DNA from: Arthrobacter sp. Soil764
Lineage (GTDB): Bacteria; Actinomycetota; Actinomycetes; Actinomycetales; Micrococcaceae
Reading direction: 5' to 3'
DNA: 64,000 nt
Assembly: GCF_001428075.1 (NCBI RefSeq)
Contig: NZ_LMSI01000020.1
Span: 62,001 to 126,000 of the forward strand
Positions 21,447-30,832 of this stretch are shown here, in pieces. How positions within the stretch are numbered: the first letter of the stretch is position 1; every line of letters starts with the position of its first letter. Below the pieces are notes generated by a model that did not search any database, had not been told where the DNA came from, and worked only from the letters and a program-made list of their open reading frames with translations. The position numbers and the translations under genes were made by a program.

Positions 21447-22883
21447 CTACGCCCGGCGGTGGCTCCGCGCCCTGGACAACGCCTGGTACCAGTAGAAGGA
21501 CCGCTTGGGACTCCGCTCCTGCGTCTCGAAGTCCACGTGCACCAGTCCAAAGCGCTGCGAGTAGCCTGCTGCCCACTCGAAGTTGTCCATCAGCGTCCAG
21601 ACGTAGTAGCCCCGGAGGTCAACGCCCTCGGCCTTGCCGCCGGGAGCGGTGGCATCCAGTGCCGCTCCCAGATGCGCGGCCAGGTACTCCACCCGGTCGG
21701 TGTCCTCAAGTGTTCCGGCAACACGGTCGGGTTCAGGGAAGCTGGCACCGCCCTCGGTAATGTAAACCGGCGGGAGGGCCTCCCCGTACCGGTCCCGCAT
21801 TTCCTGCAGCAGGATTCCCAAATGGTCCGGCGCCACCGGCCAGCCAAATCCGGTGCTGCCAAACTCCGCGTAGCCCACCTCATGGAAGGGCAGCTTGGCC
21901 ACTTCCTTGTGCATATCCGCAGGCATCGGCGTGATGCCCGGGCCCAGGGCCACCTTGACCGGGAAATAGTAGTTGAGCCCGTAGAAGTCCAACGGCTGGT
22001 GGATGGTGCGGAGGTCGGCATCGGAGATTTTTCCGAGGGAACGCAGCCAGGGCTTCGCGTACAAGGGCAAGGTGGGGTACCGGCCCAGCAGGACGGGGTC
22101 GGCGTAGATCCTGTTGGCCAGCAGGTCGTACAGATGGGCCACCAGTCGGTCGCCGATCTTCCGGCTGGCGGGCCGGACGGGCGAGTGCAGGTTGGTCAGG
22201 CCGATGCCCCCCAAAACTCCGGCCGCCCGCAGCGCCTGCACACCGAGCCCGTGAGCCAGGAGTTGGTGGTGGATGGACGGAAGGGCGTTGAACATCAGCC
22301 GGCGCCCGGGCGCATGGACGCCCAGGGCATATCCGTTCAAGGTGACCGAAACGGGTTCGTTAAGGGTGACCCACTGCGCCACCCGGTCACCGAACCGTTC
22401 GCCGGCGGCCCTGGCATACTCGCCAAACCGCTCTGCCGTCTCCCGGTTCAGCCAGCCGCCACGGTGTTCCAGGGGCAACGGGGTGTCCCAGTGGTAAAGC
22501 GTTGCCATGGGGGAGATGCCGGCTTCGAGGAGCTGGTCGATCAGCCGGTCGTAGAAGTCCAGGCCCTCCGCATTGAAGCCGCCCCGACCGTCGGGCTGGA
22601 TACGCGGCCAGGAGAGCGAGAACCGGTAGGAGTCGACGCCCAGCTCCTTGAGCAATGCCACGTCCTCCGGGAACCTGTTGTAGTGATCGCAAGCCACAGC
22701 GGGGGAGTGACCGTCCTGGATGGCGCCAGGTTTCTCCGCAAAGGCGTCCCAGCCAGATGGTCCACGGCCACCGGCCTTGAGCGCGCCTTCGATCTGGAAC
22801 GCCGCCGCCGCGACGCCAAGAGTGAACGACGGCGGCACGCGTCCGGCCAGTTCCGTCACCGATTCAGTGCCTTCGAGGGTCAT
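21447..22883 (-). CDS. Glycoside hydrolase family 1 (beta-glucosidase-like)
   Basis: GH1 enzymes are retaining beta-glycosidases. The 478-residue protein has FTLGVAAAAFQIEGA near the N-terminus, the acid/base Glu176 in VTLNEP and the nucleophile Glu377 in YITEGG, plus DNFEWAAGYSQRFGLVHVD and a C-terminal KRSFYWYQ. The nucleophile motif reads ITEGG where most family members have ITENG. No signal peptide is seen, so it should be cytosolic, acting on imported disaccharides or glycosides. I use the ATG at 22883, preceded by AGGGG; an upstream in-frame start lacks family sequence. Confidence 0.93.
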   Translation of the reverse strand: MTLEGTESVTELAGRVPPSFTLGVAAAAFQIEGALKAGGRGPSGWDAFAEKPGAIQDGHSPAVACDHYNRFPEDVALLKELGVDSYRFSLSWPRIQPDGRGGFNAEGLDFYDRLIDQLLEAGISPMATLYHWDTPLPLEHRGGWLNRETAERFGEYARAAGERFGDRVAQWVTLNEPVSVTLNGYALGVHAPGRRLMFNALPSIHHQLLAHGLGVQALRAAGVLGGIGLTNLHSPVRPASRKIGDRLVAHLYDLLANRIYADPVLLGRYPTLPLYAKPWLRSLGKISDADLRTIHQPLDFYGLNYYFPVKVALGPGITPMPADMHKEVAKLPFHEVGYAEFGSTGFGWPVAPDHLGILLQEMRDRYGEALPPVYITEGGASFPEPDRVAGTLEDTDRVEYLAAHLGAALDATAPGGKAEGVDLRGYYVWTLMDNFEWAAGYSQRFGLVHVDFETQERSPKRSFYWYQALSRARSHRRA

Positions 22884-23290
22884 GCCCCTATCATCCAGCG
22901 CGTTCCTGTCCCCGGCAATGGGCTGCAATGGCCCTTGACCAGGCCGGACCGGGAGCCGATTCGCATCTGCCACGGATTTCCGGCATACTAGATGAGTTGT
23001 TCAAGCGCTTCTTCGCGTCCCGATCCGGATAATGCCGGGTGCAGGGTCCAAGCTGAAGACCAAACATAACCCACCCCAATGGAATTGCGGATTTGTATGC
23101 GTGTTCAGCGCGACACGCCCGACCGCGGGGGTCGGTTGCGCCGGCAGGTTGAGGAACCCGGAGTCATCCGGATTCAGCTTGTGCGGCGGATGGTGGTTAC
23201 GACCTCAAATGCTTCGGCAGCCATACAACGAGTAAGTGAACAGGGCAGCCCTAAACCGGGGAAGCACAGACTGAAAGAGAGTCAGGCGAC
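22884..23290 (+). promoter_or_regulatory. Upstream region and leader of the S10 operon
   Basis: No gene is supported. A small stem CCGACC/GGTCGG (23119-23124, 23130-23135) lies in the probable leader. TA-rich CATACTAGAT (about 22984-22993) and GGATAAT (about 23026-23032) are possible -10 elements, but neither has a convincing -35. In E. coli L4 represses this operon through its leader; no equivalent can be identified here. Confidence 0.35.
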
Positions 23291-23599
23291 ATGGCGGGAC
23301 AAAAAATCCGCATCCGGCTGAAGTCATACGACCACGAGGTCATTGACGTTTCAGCACGGAAGATCGTTGAGACGGTCACGCGCGCAGGCGCAACGGTAGT
23401 CGGCCCCGTGCCGCTGCCGACGGAGAAGAACGTGTACTGCGTGATCCGCTCTCCGCACAAGTACAAGGACAGCCGCGAGCACTTTGAAATGCGCACGCAC
23501 AAGCGTCTTATCGACATCATCGATCCCACGCCGAAGGCTGTTGACTCGCTCATGCGTCTCGACCTGCCGGCTGACGTGAACATCGAAATCAAGCTGTAG
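23291..23599 (+). CDS. rpsJ: 30S ribosomal protein S10
   Basis: S10 is part of the 30S head and, as NusE, of transcription antitermination complexes. The 102-residue product has the usual length and signatures [28 protein letters not shown] and [13 protein letters not shown]. First gene of the S10 operon; rplC follows after 17 bases. Confidence 0.98.
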
Positions 23600-23616
23600 G
23601 GAGGTGCTGAGAAACT

Positions 23617-24267
23617 ATGACCGCAACCCGTAACGTAAAGGGCCTGCTGGGCACGAAGCTCGGCATGACCCAGGTCTGGGACGAGAACAACAAGCTCATC
23701 CCCGTCACTGTGGTCCAGGCAGACTCGAACGTCATCACCCAGCTGCGCAATGCAGAAGCTGATGGCTACGTCGCCGTTCAGATCGGCTACGGCCAGATCG
23801 ATCCCCGCAAGGTCACCAAGCCGCTGGCTGGTCACTTTGAAAAGGCAGGCGTCACGCCTCGCCGCCACGTCGTCGAACTCCGTACCGCAGATGCTGCCGA
23901 GTACGAGCTGGGCCAGGAGCTCTCCGTAGAGGTCTTCGAAGCCGGCCAGAAGATCGACGTCATCGGCACCACCAAGGGTAAGGGCTTCGCCGGTGTTATG
24001 AAGCGTCACGGCTTCCACGGTGTTGGAGCTTCCCACGGTGCCCACAAGAACCACCGTAAGCCCGGTTCAATCGGTGGCGCATCCACCCCGAGCCGCGTCT
24101 TCAAGGGCATGAAAATGGCCGGCCGCATGGGCGCCGTTCGTCACACCACGCTGAACCTCACGGTCCACGCGGTTGACGTCGAGAAGTCGCTGCTCCTTAT
24201 CAAGGGTGCCGTTCCCGGCGCCCGCGGCCAGGTCGTCCTCGTACGCACCGCCGTGAAGGGAGCCTAA
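23617..24267 (+). CDS. rplC: 50S ribosomal protein L3
   Basis: L3 starts 50S assembly and its loop reaches the peptidyl-transferase centre. The 216-residue protein begins [13 protein letters not shown] and carries the extended loop [18 protein letters not shown] and KMAGRMG. Ribosome-binding site GGGAGGTG. Separated from rplD by four bases. Confidence 0.98.
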   Translation: MTATRNVKGLLGTKLGMTQVWDENNKLIPVTVVQADSNVITQLRNAEADGYVAVQIGYGQIDPRKVTKPLAGHFEKAGVTPRRHVVELRTADAAEYELGQELSVEVFEAGQKIDVIGTTKGKGFAGVMKRHGFHGVGASHGAHKNHRKPGSIGGASTPSRVFKGMKMAGRMGAVRHTTLNLTVHAVDVEKSLLLIKGAVPGARGQVVLVRTAVKGA

Positions 24268-24271
24268 TCCA

Positions 24272-24892
24272 ATGGCTAACACTGTCCAGGTTGACCTGCC
24301 TGCAGAGATCTTCGACGTTCAGACCAACGTGCCGCTGCTGCACCAGGTTGTCGTTGCCCAGCTCGCTGCTGCCCGCCAGGGAACCCACAAGACCAAGACC
24401 CGCGCTGAAGTTTCCGGTGCAGGACGCAAGCCGTTCAAGCAGAAGGGCACCGGCCGCGCCCGTCAGGGTTCAATCCGTGCTCCGCACATGACCGGCGGTG
24501 GCATTGTCCACGGTCCCACCCCGCGTGACTACAGCCAGCGCACCCCCAAGAAGATGATTGCTGCTGCACTGCGCGGCGCACTGTCTGACCGGGCACGCAA
24601 CGGTCGTATCCACGTTGTCGCAGAACTGGTTGAAGGCACCAAGCCCTCCGCCAAGACCGCACTGGCAACGCTCCGCGGTGTTTCCGACCGCAAGAACCTG
24701 CTGGTCGTCATCGAGCGCGATAACGATGTTGCCGCACTGTCCGTGCGCAACCTCGCCGGCGTTCACGTTCTGTACGTAGACCAGCTGAACACCTACGACG
24801 TTCTCGTCTCTGATGACGTTGTCTTCACCAAGGCTGCCTACGACGCATTCGTTGCCGCTAAGGCAGCTAAGAACGAGGAGGATGCCAAGTGA
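24272..24892 (+). CDS. rplD: 50S ribosomal protein L4
   Basis: L4 lines the exit tunnel and in E. coli also represses the S10 operon. The 206-residue protein has the tunnel loop with [15 protein letters not shown] and [14 protein letters not shown], and the family's usual length. Its TGA overlaps the rplW GTG (GTGA), which implies coupled translation. Confidence 0.98.
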   Translation: MANTVQVDLPAEIFDVQTNVPLLHQVVVAQLAAARQGTHKTKTRAEVSGAGRKPFKQKGTGRARQGSIRAPHMTGGGIVHGPTPRDYSQRTPKKMIAAALRGALSDRARNGRIHVVAELVEGTKPSAKTALATLRGVSDRKNLLVVIERDNDVAALSVRNLAGVHVLYVDQLNTYDVLVSDDVVFTKAAYDAFVAAKAAKNEEDAK

Positions 24893-25194
24893 GTGCAGCC
24901 ACCATCAAGGATCCCCGCGACGTCGTGCTTGCACCCGTCGTGTCGGAAAAGAGCTACGGCCTGATCGACGAGGGCAAGTACACCTTCCTGGTGGACCCCC
25001 GTTCGAATAAGACCGAGATCAAGCTGGCCGTGGAGAAGATCTTCTCCGTCAAGGTCGAATCGATCAACACCATCAACCGTGCCGGTAAGCGCAAGCGCAC
25101 CAAATTCGGATGGGGTACCCGCAAGAACACCAAGCGTGCGATTGTCACCCTCAAAGAAGGCACCATCGACATCTTCGGCGGTCCGCTCGCGTAG
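24889..25194 (+). CDS. rplW: 50S ribosomal protein L23
   Basis: L23 sits at the tunnel exit and docks trigger factor and SRP. The 101-residue protein has [17 protein letters not shown] and the loop [20 protein letters not shown]. The start GTG overlaps the end of rplD by four bases. Confidence 0.97.
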   Translation: MSAATIKDPRDVVLAPVVSEKSYGLIDEGKYTFLVDPRSNKTEIKLAVEKIFSVKVESINTINRAGKRKRTKFGWGTRKNTKRAIVTLKEGTIDIFGGPLA

Positions 25195-25223
25195 CGGAGA
25201 CCACTTTAACGAGGAAATAAATT

Positions 25224-26063
25224 ATGGGAATCCGTAAGTACAAGCCGACTACCCCGGGCCGTCGTGGCTCGAGCGTAGCGGACTTCATCGAAATTACGCG
25301 GTCGACGCCGGAAAAGTCGTTGGTACGTCCGCTGCCCAAAAAGGGCGGCCGTAACAACACCGGTAAGATCACCACCCGTCACAAGGGTGGTGGACACAAG
25401 CGCCAGTACCGTCTGATCGACTTCCGTCGCCACGACAAGGACGGCGTCAACGCCCGCGTTGCCGAAATCGAGTACGATCCGAACCGCACGGCTCGCATCG
25501 CCCTCCTGCACTACGTTGATGGCACCAAGCGTTACATCATCGCTCCCAACAAGCTCTCCCAGGGTGACGTTGTAGAGGCAGGTGCCGGTGCTGACATCAA
25601 GCCCGGTAACAACCTCCCGCTGCTCAACATCCCGGTGGGTACCGTCATCCACGCAGTGGAGCTGCGTCCCGGCGGCGGCGCCAAGATGGGCCGCTCCGCC
25701 GGCGCATCGATCCAGCTTGTTGCCAAGGAAGGCCGCTTCGCCCAGCTGCGCCTGCCTTCCGGCGAAATCCGCAACGTTGACGTGCGCTGCCGCGCAACCG
25801 TCGGCGAGGTGGGCAACGCCGAGCAGTCGAACATCAACTGGGGCAAGGCCGGCCGTATGCGGTGGAAGGGCGTTCGCCCGACCGTCCGTGGTGTTGCCAT
25901 GAACCCGGTTGACCACCCGCACGGTGGTGGCGAGGGTAAGACGTCCGGTGGACGTAACCCCGTCAACCCGAACGGTAAGCGGGAAGGCCGCACCCGCCGC
26001 CCCAACAAAGAGAGCGACAAGCTTATTGTGCGTCGCCGTCGTACTGGCAAGAACAAGCGATAG
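25224..26063 (+). CDS. rplB: 50S ribosomal protein L2
   Basis: L2 is essential for subunit association and peptidyl-transferase activity. At 279 residues it is of full length, with [18 protein letters not shown], the internal [18 protein letters not shown] and the conserved C-terminal [18 protein letters not shown], which contains the invariant His residues near the catalytic centre. Upstream AACGAGGAAATAA supplies the ribosome-binding site. Confidence 0.98.
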   Translation: MGIRKYKPTTPGRRGSSVADFIEITRSTPEKSLVRPLPKKGGRNNTGKITTRHKGGGHKRQYRLIDFRRHDKDGVNARVAEIEYDPNRTARIALLHYVDGTKRYIIAPNKLSQGDVVEAGAGADIKPGNNLPLLNIPVGTVIHAVELRPGGGAKMGRSAGASIQLVAKEGRFAQLRLPSGEIRNVDVRCRATVGEVGNAEQSNINWGKAGRMRWKGVRPTVRGVAMNPVDHPHGGGEGKTSGGRNPVNPNGKREGRTRRPNKESDKLIVRRRRTGKNKR

Positions 26064-26075
26064 GAGCCTGGACAC

Positions 26076-26357
26076 ATGCCACGCAGCCTGAAAAAAGGTC
26101 CTTTCGTTGACCAGCACCTCTTTGTGAAGGTAGCCAGGGAAAACGAAAAGGGCACCAAGAACGTCATCAAGACCTGGTCCCGCCGTTCGATGATCATCCC
26201 CGACATGCTCGGGCACACGATCGCCGTGCACGACGGACGCAAGCACATCCCGGTGTTTGTCACTGAGTCGATGGTCGGGCACAAGCTCGGCGAATTCGCT
26301 CCCACGCGGACATTCCGCGGCCATGTCAAGGACGACCGTAAGGGCAAGCGCCGCTAG
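26076..26357 (+). CDS. rpsS: 30S ribosomal protein S19
   Basis: S19 pairs with S13 in the 30S head and contacts the A-site tRNA. The 93-residue protein has [31 protein letters not shown] and [10 protein letters not shown], all canonical. Twelve bases after rplB. Confidence 0.98.
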   Translation: MPRSLKKGPFVDQHLFVKVARENEKGTKNVIKTWSRRSMIIPDMLGHTIAVHDGRKHIPVFVTESMVGHKLGEFAPTRTFRGHVKDDRKGKRR

Positions 26358-26395
26358 GCGCCTGCGTTTACGTCAAAGACGAGAGAAGGAAAGCA

Positions 26396-26761
26396 ATGGA
26401 AGCCAAGGCAATTGCGCGCCACATCCGCGTAACGCCTATGAAGGCCCGGCGCGTCGTCAACCTTGTTCGTGGATTGCAAGCGAATGAGGCTCTGGCAATT
26501 CTGAAGTTTGCCCCCCAGGCAGCTTCGGAGCCGGTATTCAAGGTAGTTCAGTCGGCAATCTCCAACGCCCGGGTCCTCGCGGACCGCGACGGCGTGGCGT
26601 TTGACGAAGGCGACCTCATCATCAGCGAAGCGTTTGTTGATGAAGGCCCGACCATGAAGCGGTTCCAGCCGCGTGCCCAGGGTCGTGCATTTCAGATCAA
26701 GAAGCGCACCAGCCACATCACCGTGGTAGTCGCTACCCCGGAGAAAGAGGAGGCTCGCTAA
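26396..26761 (+). CDS. rplV: 50S ribosomal protein L22
   Basis: L22 lines the exit tunnel through its beta-hairpin, where macrolide-resistance changes occur in other species. The 121-residue protein has [17 protein letters not shown] and the hairpin region [21 protein letters not shown], here without deletion or duplication. Ribosome-binding site GAGAAGGAAAGC. It abuts rpsC with no gap. Confidence 0.97.
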   Translation: MEAKAIARHIRVTPMKARRVVNLVRGLQANEALAILKFAPQAASEPVFKVVQSAISNARVLADRDGVAFDEGDLIISEAFVDEGPTMKRFQPRAQGRAFQIKKRTSHITVVVATPEKEEAR

Positions 26762-27592
26762 GTGGGACAGAAAGTAAACCCGCACGGGTTCCGACTCGGC
26801 ATCACCACCGATCACGTATCGCACTGGTTCGCTGACAGCACCAAGGCCGGCCAGCGGTATAAGGACTTCGTTCGCGAAGACATCCGCATCCGCCAGCTCA
26901 TGTCCACGGGCATGGAGCGTGCCGGTATCGCCAAGGTCGAAATCGAGCGCACCCGTGACCGTGTCCGCGTGGACATCCACACGGCCCGTCCCGGCATCGT
27001 CATCGGCCGCCGTGGAGCAGAAGCAGACCGCATCCGCGGCGAGCTCGAAAAGCTCACCGGCAAGCAGGTCCAGCTGAACATCCTCGAGGTCAAGAACCCC
27101 GAGATGGAAGCCCAGCTTGTGGCCCAGGGCGTTGCAGAGCAGCTGACTTCCCGCGTGGCGTTCCGCCGTGCGATGAAGAAGGCCATGCAGTCCGCACAGC
27201 GTGCAGGTGCCAAGGGCATCCGTATCGCCTGCTCGGGCCGCCTGGGTGGCGCTGAAATGTCCCGCTCGGAGTTCTACCGCGAAGGCCGTGTGCCCCTGCA
27301 CACCCTCCGCGCGAACATCGACTACGGCTTCTACGAAGCCAAGACCACCTTCGGCCGCATCGGTGTGAAGGTTTGGATCTACAAGGGTGACGTCACCGCC
27401 AAGGAACTGGCCGCACAGGCTGCTGCCGCACCGTCCCGCGGTAACCGTGGCGACCGTCCCGGCCGCCCGGGTGGCGCTGACCGTGGTGACCGGCGTCGTC
27501 GCAACGACCGCCCGGCCGCTGACGCAGCTCCTGCTGCCGAGGCACCGGCAGCTGAAGCAGCACCTGCTGCTGTAGAAGGAGGACAGGCTTAA
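26762..27592 (+). CDS. rpsC: 30S ribosomal protein S3 with extended C-terminus
   Basis: S3 forms part of the mRNA entry channel. It starts with GTG immediately after the rplV stop. Canonical elements are [14 protein letters not shown], the KH-domain motif [11 protein letters not shown] and [13 protein letters not shown]. At 276 residues it exceeds the about 233 of E. coli; the extra end (from about residue 220) is Arg/Gly/Asp-rich, then Ala/Pro/Glu-rich. Such low-complexity tails are common in Actinobacteria and are probably disordered. Confidence 0.97.
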   Translation: MGQKVNPHGFRLGITTDHVSHWFADSTKAGQRYKDFVREDIRIRQLMSTGMERAGIAKVEIERTRDRVRVDIHTARPGIVIGRRGAEADRIRGELEKLTGKQVQLNILEVKNPEMEAQLVAQGVAEQLTSRVAFRRAMKKAMQSAQRAGAKGIRIACSGRLGGAEMSRSEFYREGRVPLHTLRANIDYGFYEAKTTFGRIGVKVWIYKGDVTAKELAAQAAAAPSRGNRGDRPGRPGGADRGDRRRRNDRPAADAAPAAEAPAAEAAPAAVEGGQA

Positions 27593-28009
27593 ATGCTTAT
27601 CCCACGTCGAGTCAAGCACCGTAAGCAGCACCACCCGGGTCGTTCCGGCGCTGCCACGGGCGGCACCGAGGTCTCGTTCGGTGAGTGGGGTATCCAGGCA
27701 CTGAGCCCGGCATACGTCACCAACCGTCAGATCGAGTCCGCTCGTATCGCGATGACCCGCCACATCAAGCGTGGCGGTAAGGTCTGGATCAACATCTACC
27801 CGGACCGTCCCCTGACCAAGAAGCCGGCCGAAACCCGCATGGGTTCCGGTAAGGGTTCACCGGAATGGTGGGTCGCCAACGTAAAGCCGGGCCGGGTTCT
27901 CTTCGAACTCTCCGGTGTCAATGAAGAGGTAGCTCGCGAGGCCCTGCGCCTGGCAATCCACAAGCTGCCGTTGAAGGCACGCATTGTGCGTCGCGAAGGT
28001 GGTGAGTAG
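27593..28009 (+). CDS. rplP: 50S ribosomal protein L16
   Basis: L16 contacts the A-site and P-site tRNAs in the 50S subunit and is needed for late assembly. The 138-residue protein has [29 protein letters not shown] and [19 protein letters not shown]. It begins directly after the rpsC stop. Confidence 0.98.
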   Translation: MLIPRRVKHRKQHHPGRSGAATGGTEVSFGEWGIQALSPAYVTNRQIESARIAMTRHIKRGGKVWINIYPDRPLTKKPAETRMGSGKGSPEWWVANVKPGRVLFELSGVNEEVAREALRLAIHKLPLKARIVRREGGE

Positions 28010-28011
28010 AA

Positions 28012-28341
28012 ATGGCAGTAGGATCCAAGGATCTGGCTCCCGCACAGCTGGACGGTTTCGACAACGAGCGTCTCGTTGAAGAACTCCGCAAGGCCAAGGA
28101 AGAGCTGTTCAACCTGCGTTTCCAGTCCGCCACCGGACAGCTGGAGAACCACGGTCGCCTGCGCGCGGTAAAGAAGGACATCGCCCGCATCTACACCGTT
28201 CTCCGCGAACGCGAGCTGGGCATTCGTGCCGAGGTTGCCGCACCGGTTGTGGAAGCCAAGGAAGAAAAGAAGTCCAAGAAGGCTTCAACCAAGAAGGCCG
28301 ACAAGGCTGAAAAGGCTGAGACCGAGGAGGACGCCAAGTGA
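28012..28341 (+). CDS. rpmC: 50S ribosomal protein L29 with Lys-rich tail
   Basis: L29 lies beside L23 at the tunnel exit. The core (about residues 10-70) shows [18 protein letters not shown] and [19 protein letters not shown]. The product is 109 residues, well above the usual 60-70, because of a charged Lys/Ala/Glu tail (about residues 80-109). Its end overlaps the rpsQ GTG by four bases. Confidence 0.96.
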   Translation: MAVGSKDLAPAQLDGFDNERLVEELRKAKEELFNLRFQSATGQLENHGRLRAVKKDIARIYTVLRERELGIRAEVAAPVVEAKEEKKSKKASTKKADKAEKAETEEDAK

Positions 28342-28643
28342 GTGAAAAGGACCAGAACGTGACCGAAACTGCTACCGCAGCCAAGGCTGGGCAGCGCGGT
28401 TACCGCAAGACCCGTCGCGGCTACGTGGTCTCCGACAAGATGGAAAAGACCATTGTTGTCGAGGTTGAAGACCGCGTGAAGCACGCACTGTACGGCAAGG
28501 TCATCCGCCGCACCTCCAAGGTCAAGGCGCACGACGAAGAGAACACCGCCGGCATTGGCGACCTCGTAGTCATCGCCGAGACCCGTCCGCTGTCCGCCAC
28601 CAAGAACTGGCGGCTCGTGGAAATCCTCGAGAAGGCCAAGTAG
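28338..28643 (+). CDS. rpsQ: 30S ribosomal protein S17
   Basis: S17 is a primary 16S rRNA-binding protein with an OB fold. The 101-residue protein has [19 protein letters not shown] and [15 protein letters not shown], with about 20 extra N-terminal residues compared with E. coli. It overlaps rpmC (GTGA). A terminator 20 bases downstream ends the S10 operon; unlike in many bacteria, rplN is not adjacent. Confidence 0.97.
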   Translation: MSEKDQNVTETATAAKAGQRGYRKTRRGYVVSDKMEKTIVVEVEDRVKHALYGKVIRRTSKVKAHDEENTAGIGDLVVIAETRPLSATKNWRLVEILEKAK

Positions 28644-28662
28644 CACCTGCTGCTTAGCTGTT

Positions 28663-28700
28663 GCCCCTGCTCCCTTCCGGGAGCGGGGGCTTCCTCGTTT
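28663..28700 (+). terminator. Terminator of the S10 operon
   Basis: GCCCCTGCTCCC pairs with GGGAGCGGGGGC (one G-T pair) around TTCC, followed by TTCCTCGTTT. It lies 20 bases after rpsQ. Confidence 0.9.
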
Positions 28701-28775
28701 AACCGGCAGTGTGGTTGCCCCCCCACGTCACGCCAGGCCGGCTTTGGAGCCAGCGGCCGACCGCGGGGCGCGGGT

Positions 28776-28831
28776 TGGCGGGGGAGTGGCACCCCGGTGC
28801 GCCGAAAGACTGCCGTCCGTGACGCCGTCGT
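28776..28831 (+). repeat. Flanking direct repeat, left copy
   Basis: About 56 bases starting TGGCGGGGGAGTGGCACCC and containing GAAAGACTGCCGT recur with few changes at 29050-29106. The two copies bracket a symmetric cluster of short motifs. No coding potential is apparent. Confidence 0.8.
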
Positions 28832-28844
28832 GCACCCCACACAA

Positions 28845-29030
28845 ACGCCCGCTCATTTCTGACGCCTTTTCCTTGGACGCCCGCTCATGTCTGGCGAGGG
28901 TTCCCCCGACGCCCGCTCACTTTCCTGCCATAACTCTTAAAAAGCGGAATTGATGTGAGCGGGCGTTGGGTTGGGGGCTGCCAAATGTGAGCGGGCGTTG
29001 GGTTGTGGGATGCCAAATGTGAGCGGGCGG
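28845..29030. repeat. Six phased copies of ACGCCCGCTCA, three per strand
   Basis: The motif ACGCCCGCTCA starts at 28845, 28877 and 28909 on the plus strand. Its complement TGAGCGGGCGT lies at 28956 and 28988, with TGAGCGGGCGG at 29020. Spacing is exactly 32 bases within each triplet. The two outer right-hand units are near-identical over their full 32 bases; left-hand units share mainly the 11-mer. The centre (28920-28955) is A/T-richer. No gene is seen. It could be a protein-binding array, a mobile repeat remnant or an RNA structure; the function is unknown. Confidence 0.85.
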
Positions 29031-29049
29031 ACGACGGCGGGGCCCGGGC

Positions 29050-29106
29050 TGGCGGGGGAGTGGCACCCAGGGCGCGCTGAAAGACTGCCGTGCGTTGCGC
29101 CGTCGT
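29050..29106 (+). repeat. Flanking direct repeat, right copy
   Basis: This is the partner of the copy at 28776-28831, in the same orientation, with a handful of substitutions and one length difference after TGGCACCC. The direct orientation of the outer repeats contrasts with the inverted arrangement of the motif cluster between them. Confidence 0.8.
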
Positions 29107-29178
29107 CCGTCTTGCCGGACTGGTGCTTCCGTTTTGCAGGGCAGGGGACGGTGGTGATATGGGGACTGGCGGAAAACG

Positions 29179-29434
29179 TGCTAGGATATTGAGTTTGTAT
29201 GGCGCCTTTCGCGCGCCATCATCAACCTCGTAAACAAGCGTGCCACAGCATAGTGCCCCTGTGCGCCCGGGATCCGTCCCGGACCGGATGGGAGCAACTG
29301 CTTCTGGCACGGGCGTTTAGGCCTGGTCTGGCAAAATCCAGGCAGGTCAAGAGACACCCCGATCAACCGTTCCGCAAGGCTCATTCCGTAGCAAGACCAC
29401 GGCCTGAGAACCGGCGCGACGCAAGGAGTAAATA
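29179..29434 (+). promoter_or_regulatory. Promoter (extended -10) and leader of the spc operon
   Basis: TGCTAGGAT (29179-29187) is an extended -10 element. Initiation near 29194 would give a leader of about 240 bases before rplN. That leader opens with a perfect 7-bp hairpin (ATGGCGC at 29199-29205, GCGCCAT at 29213-29219). Because the S10 operon is terminated upstream, rplN needs its own promoter, which supports the call. A -35 is not evident. Confidence 0.55.
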
Positions 29435-29803
29435 GTGATTCAGCAGGAGTCGCGACTGAAGGTCGCCGACAACACGGGTGCTAAGGAAATCCTTACCATT
29501 CGCGTTCTCGGTGGATCCGGCCGTCGCTACGCAGGCATTGGTGACGTCATTGTCGCCACCGTCAAGGATGCAATCCCGGGCGGCAACGTAAAGAAGGGCG
29601 ATGTGGTTAAGGCCGTCATCGTCCGTACCAAGAAGGAACGCCGCCGTGCGGATGGTTCCTACATCAAGTTTGACGAGAACGCAGCTGTGATCCTGAAGAA
29701 CGACGGTGACCCCCGCGGTACCCGTATCTTCGGACCGGTTGGTCGTGAACTGCGTGACAAGAAGTTCATGAAGATCGTTTCTCTGGCTCCGGAGGTGCTC
29801 TAG
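29435..29803 (+). CDS. rplN: 50S ribosomal protein L14
   Basis: L14 forms bridge B8 with 16S rRNA and is an anchor for RsfS. The 122-residue protein begins with GTG ([19 protein letters not shown]) and contains [17 protein letters not shown] and [14 protein letters not shown]. It is the first gene of the spc-type operon, three bases before rplX. Confidence 0.98.
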   Translation: MIQQESRLKVADNTGAKEILTIRVLGGSGRRYAGIGDVIVATVKDAIPGGNVKKGDVVKAVIVRTKKERRRADGSYIKFDENAAVILKNDGDPRGTRIFGPVGRELRDKKFMKIVSLAPEVL

Positions 29804-29806
29804 TCC

Positions 29807-30169
29807 ATGGCTGCAAAGATCAAGAAGGGTGACCTGGTTCAGGTCATCACTGGCGCCAAGGCGGAGCGCGGCGGCGACCGCGGCAAGCAGGGCAAGGTTC
29901 TGCGCGTATTCACCGACACCAACCGCGTGCTGGTTGAGGGTATCAACCGCGTCACCAAGCACACCCGTGTTGGACAGTCGCAGCGCGGCACCAAGACCGG
30001 CGGCATCGAGGTCGTAGAGGCCCCGATCCACATTTCCAACGTGGCCCTGGTTGACCCGTCGACCAAGAAGCCGACCCGCGTGGGCTTCCGCCTCGACACC
30101 GTGGAGAAGAACGGCGTCAAGAAGACCGTTCGCATCCGCGTGTCCAAGAGCTCCGGGAAGGACATCTAA
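29807..30169 (+). CDS. rplX: 50S ribosomal protein L24
   Basis: L24 is an early 50S assembly protein with a KOW motif, here [24 protein letters not shown] in two parts ([13 protein letters not shown] and [12 protein letters not shown]). The 120-residue length is usual for Actinobacteria. Its stop overlaps the rplE start by one base (TAATG). Confidence 0.97.
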   Translation: MAAKIKKGDLVQVITGAKAERGGDRGKQGKVLRVFTDTNRVLVEGINRVTKHTRVGQSQRGTKTGGIEVVEAPIHISNVALVDPSTKKPTRVGFRLDTVEKNGVKKTVRIRVSKSSGKDI

Positions 30170-30750
30170 TGACTGAGACTCTCGAGACTCCGGCAACGAA
30201 GATCGTTCCTCGTCTGAAGACCAAGTACGCCGACACCATCAAGGGCCAGCTCCAGGATGAGTTCAAGTACGCCAACGTGAACCAGGTTCCCCGTCTGGTC
30301 AAGGTTGTTGTGAACATGGGTGTTGGAGATGCCGCCAAGGACTCCAAGCTGATCGACGGCGCCGTCCGCGACCTCACCCAGATCACCGGTCAGAAGCCGC
30401 AGGTTACCAAGGCCCGCAAGTCGATCGCACAGTTCAAGCTGCGCGAAGGCATGCCCATCGGTGCACACGCAACCCTGCGTGGCGACCGTATGTGGGAATT
30501 CGTGGACCGCCTGGTCACCCTTGCACTGCCCCGTATCCGCGACTTCCGCGGCCTCAGCGGCAAGCAGTTCGATGGCAACGGCAACTACACCTTCGGTCTG
30601 ACCGAGCAGGTTATGTTCCACGAAATCGACCAGGACAAGATCGACCGCGTCCGCGGTATGGACATCACGGTCGTCACCACCGCCAAGACCGACGACGAAG
30701 GCCGCGCGCTGCTCAAGGCGCTTGGTTTCCCGTTCAAAACCGAAGCTTAA
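30169..30750 (+). CDS. rplE: 50S ribosomal protein L5
   Basis: L5 binds 5S rRNA and contacts the P-site tRNA. The 193-residue protein has [38 protein letters not shown] and [20 protein letters not shown]. An 82-base gap containing an imperfect hairpin separates it from rpsH. Confidence 0.98.
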   Translation: MTETLETPATKIVPRLKTKYADTIKGQLQDEFKYANVNQVPRLVKVVVNMGVGDAAKDSKLIDGAVRDLTQITGQKPQVTKARKSIAQFKLREGMPIGAHATLRGDRMWEFVDRLVTLALPRIRDFRGLSGKQFDGNGNYTFGLTEQVMFHEIDQDKIDRVRGMDITVVTTAKTDDEGRALLKALGFPFKTEA

Positions 30751-30776
30751 TTAACTACGTAAAAGGTCCGGCCGCT

Positions 30777-30799
30777 CCGCTCCGTCAAGGACGGAACGG
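30777..30799 (+). promoter_or_regulatory. Imperfect hairpin between rplE and rpsH
   Basis: CCGCTCCGTC pairs with GACGGAACGG (one C-A mismatch) around an AAG loop, 26 bases after the rplE stop. In E. coli S8 represses this operon at the rplE translation start. Whether this element has any such role is not shown by the sequence. Confidence 0.35.
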
Positions 30800-30832
30800 C
30801 GGAAACCGTTACGAGGAAGGGCATGAGCCCAC

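Noticed and set aside
21459..22991. 510-codon open frame antisense to the GH1 gene
   Set aside because: The minus strand has clear GH1 catalytic motifs; the plus-strand frame has none.
28845..29030. CRISPR array at the phased motifs
   Set aside because: The repeated unit is only 11 bases, half of the copies are inverted, intervals are not unique spacers on the right side, and no cas genes are present.
28644..29434. A hidden gene or IS element in the rpsQ-rplN gap
   Set aside because: Frames here are short and repeat-derived; no transposase motif or terminal inverted repeats typical of an IS are visible.
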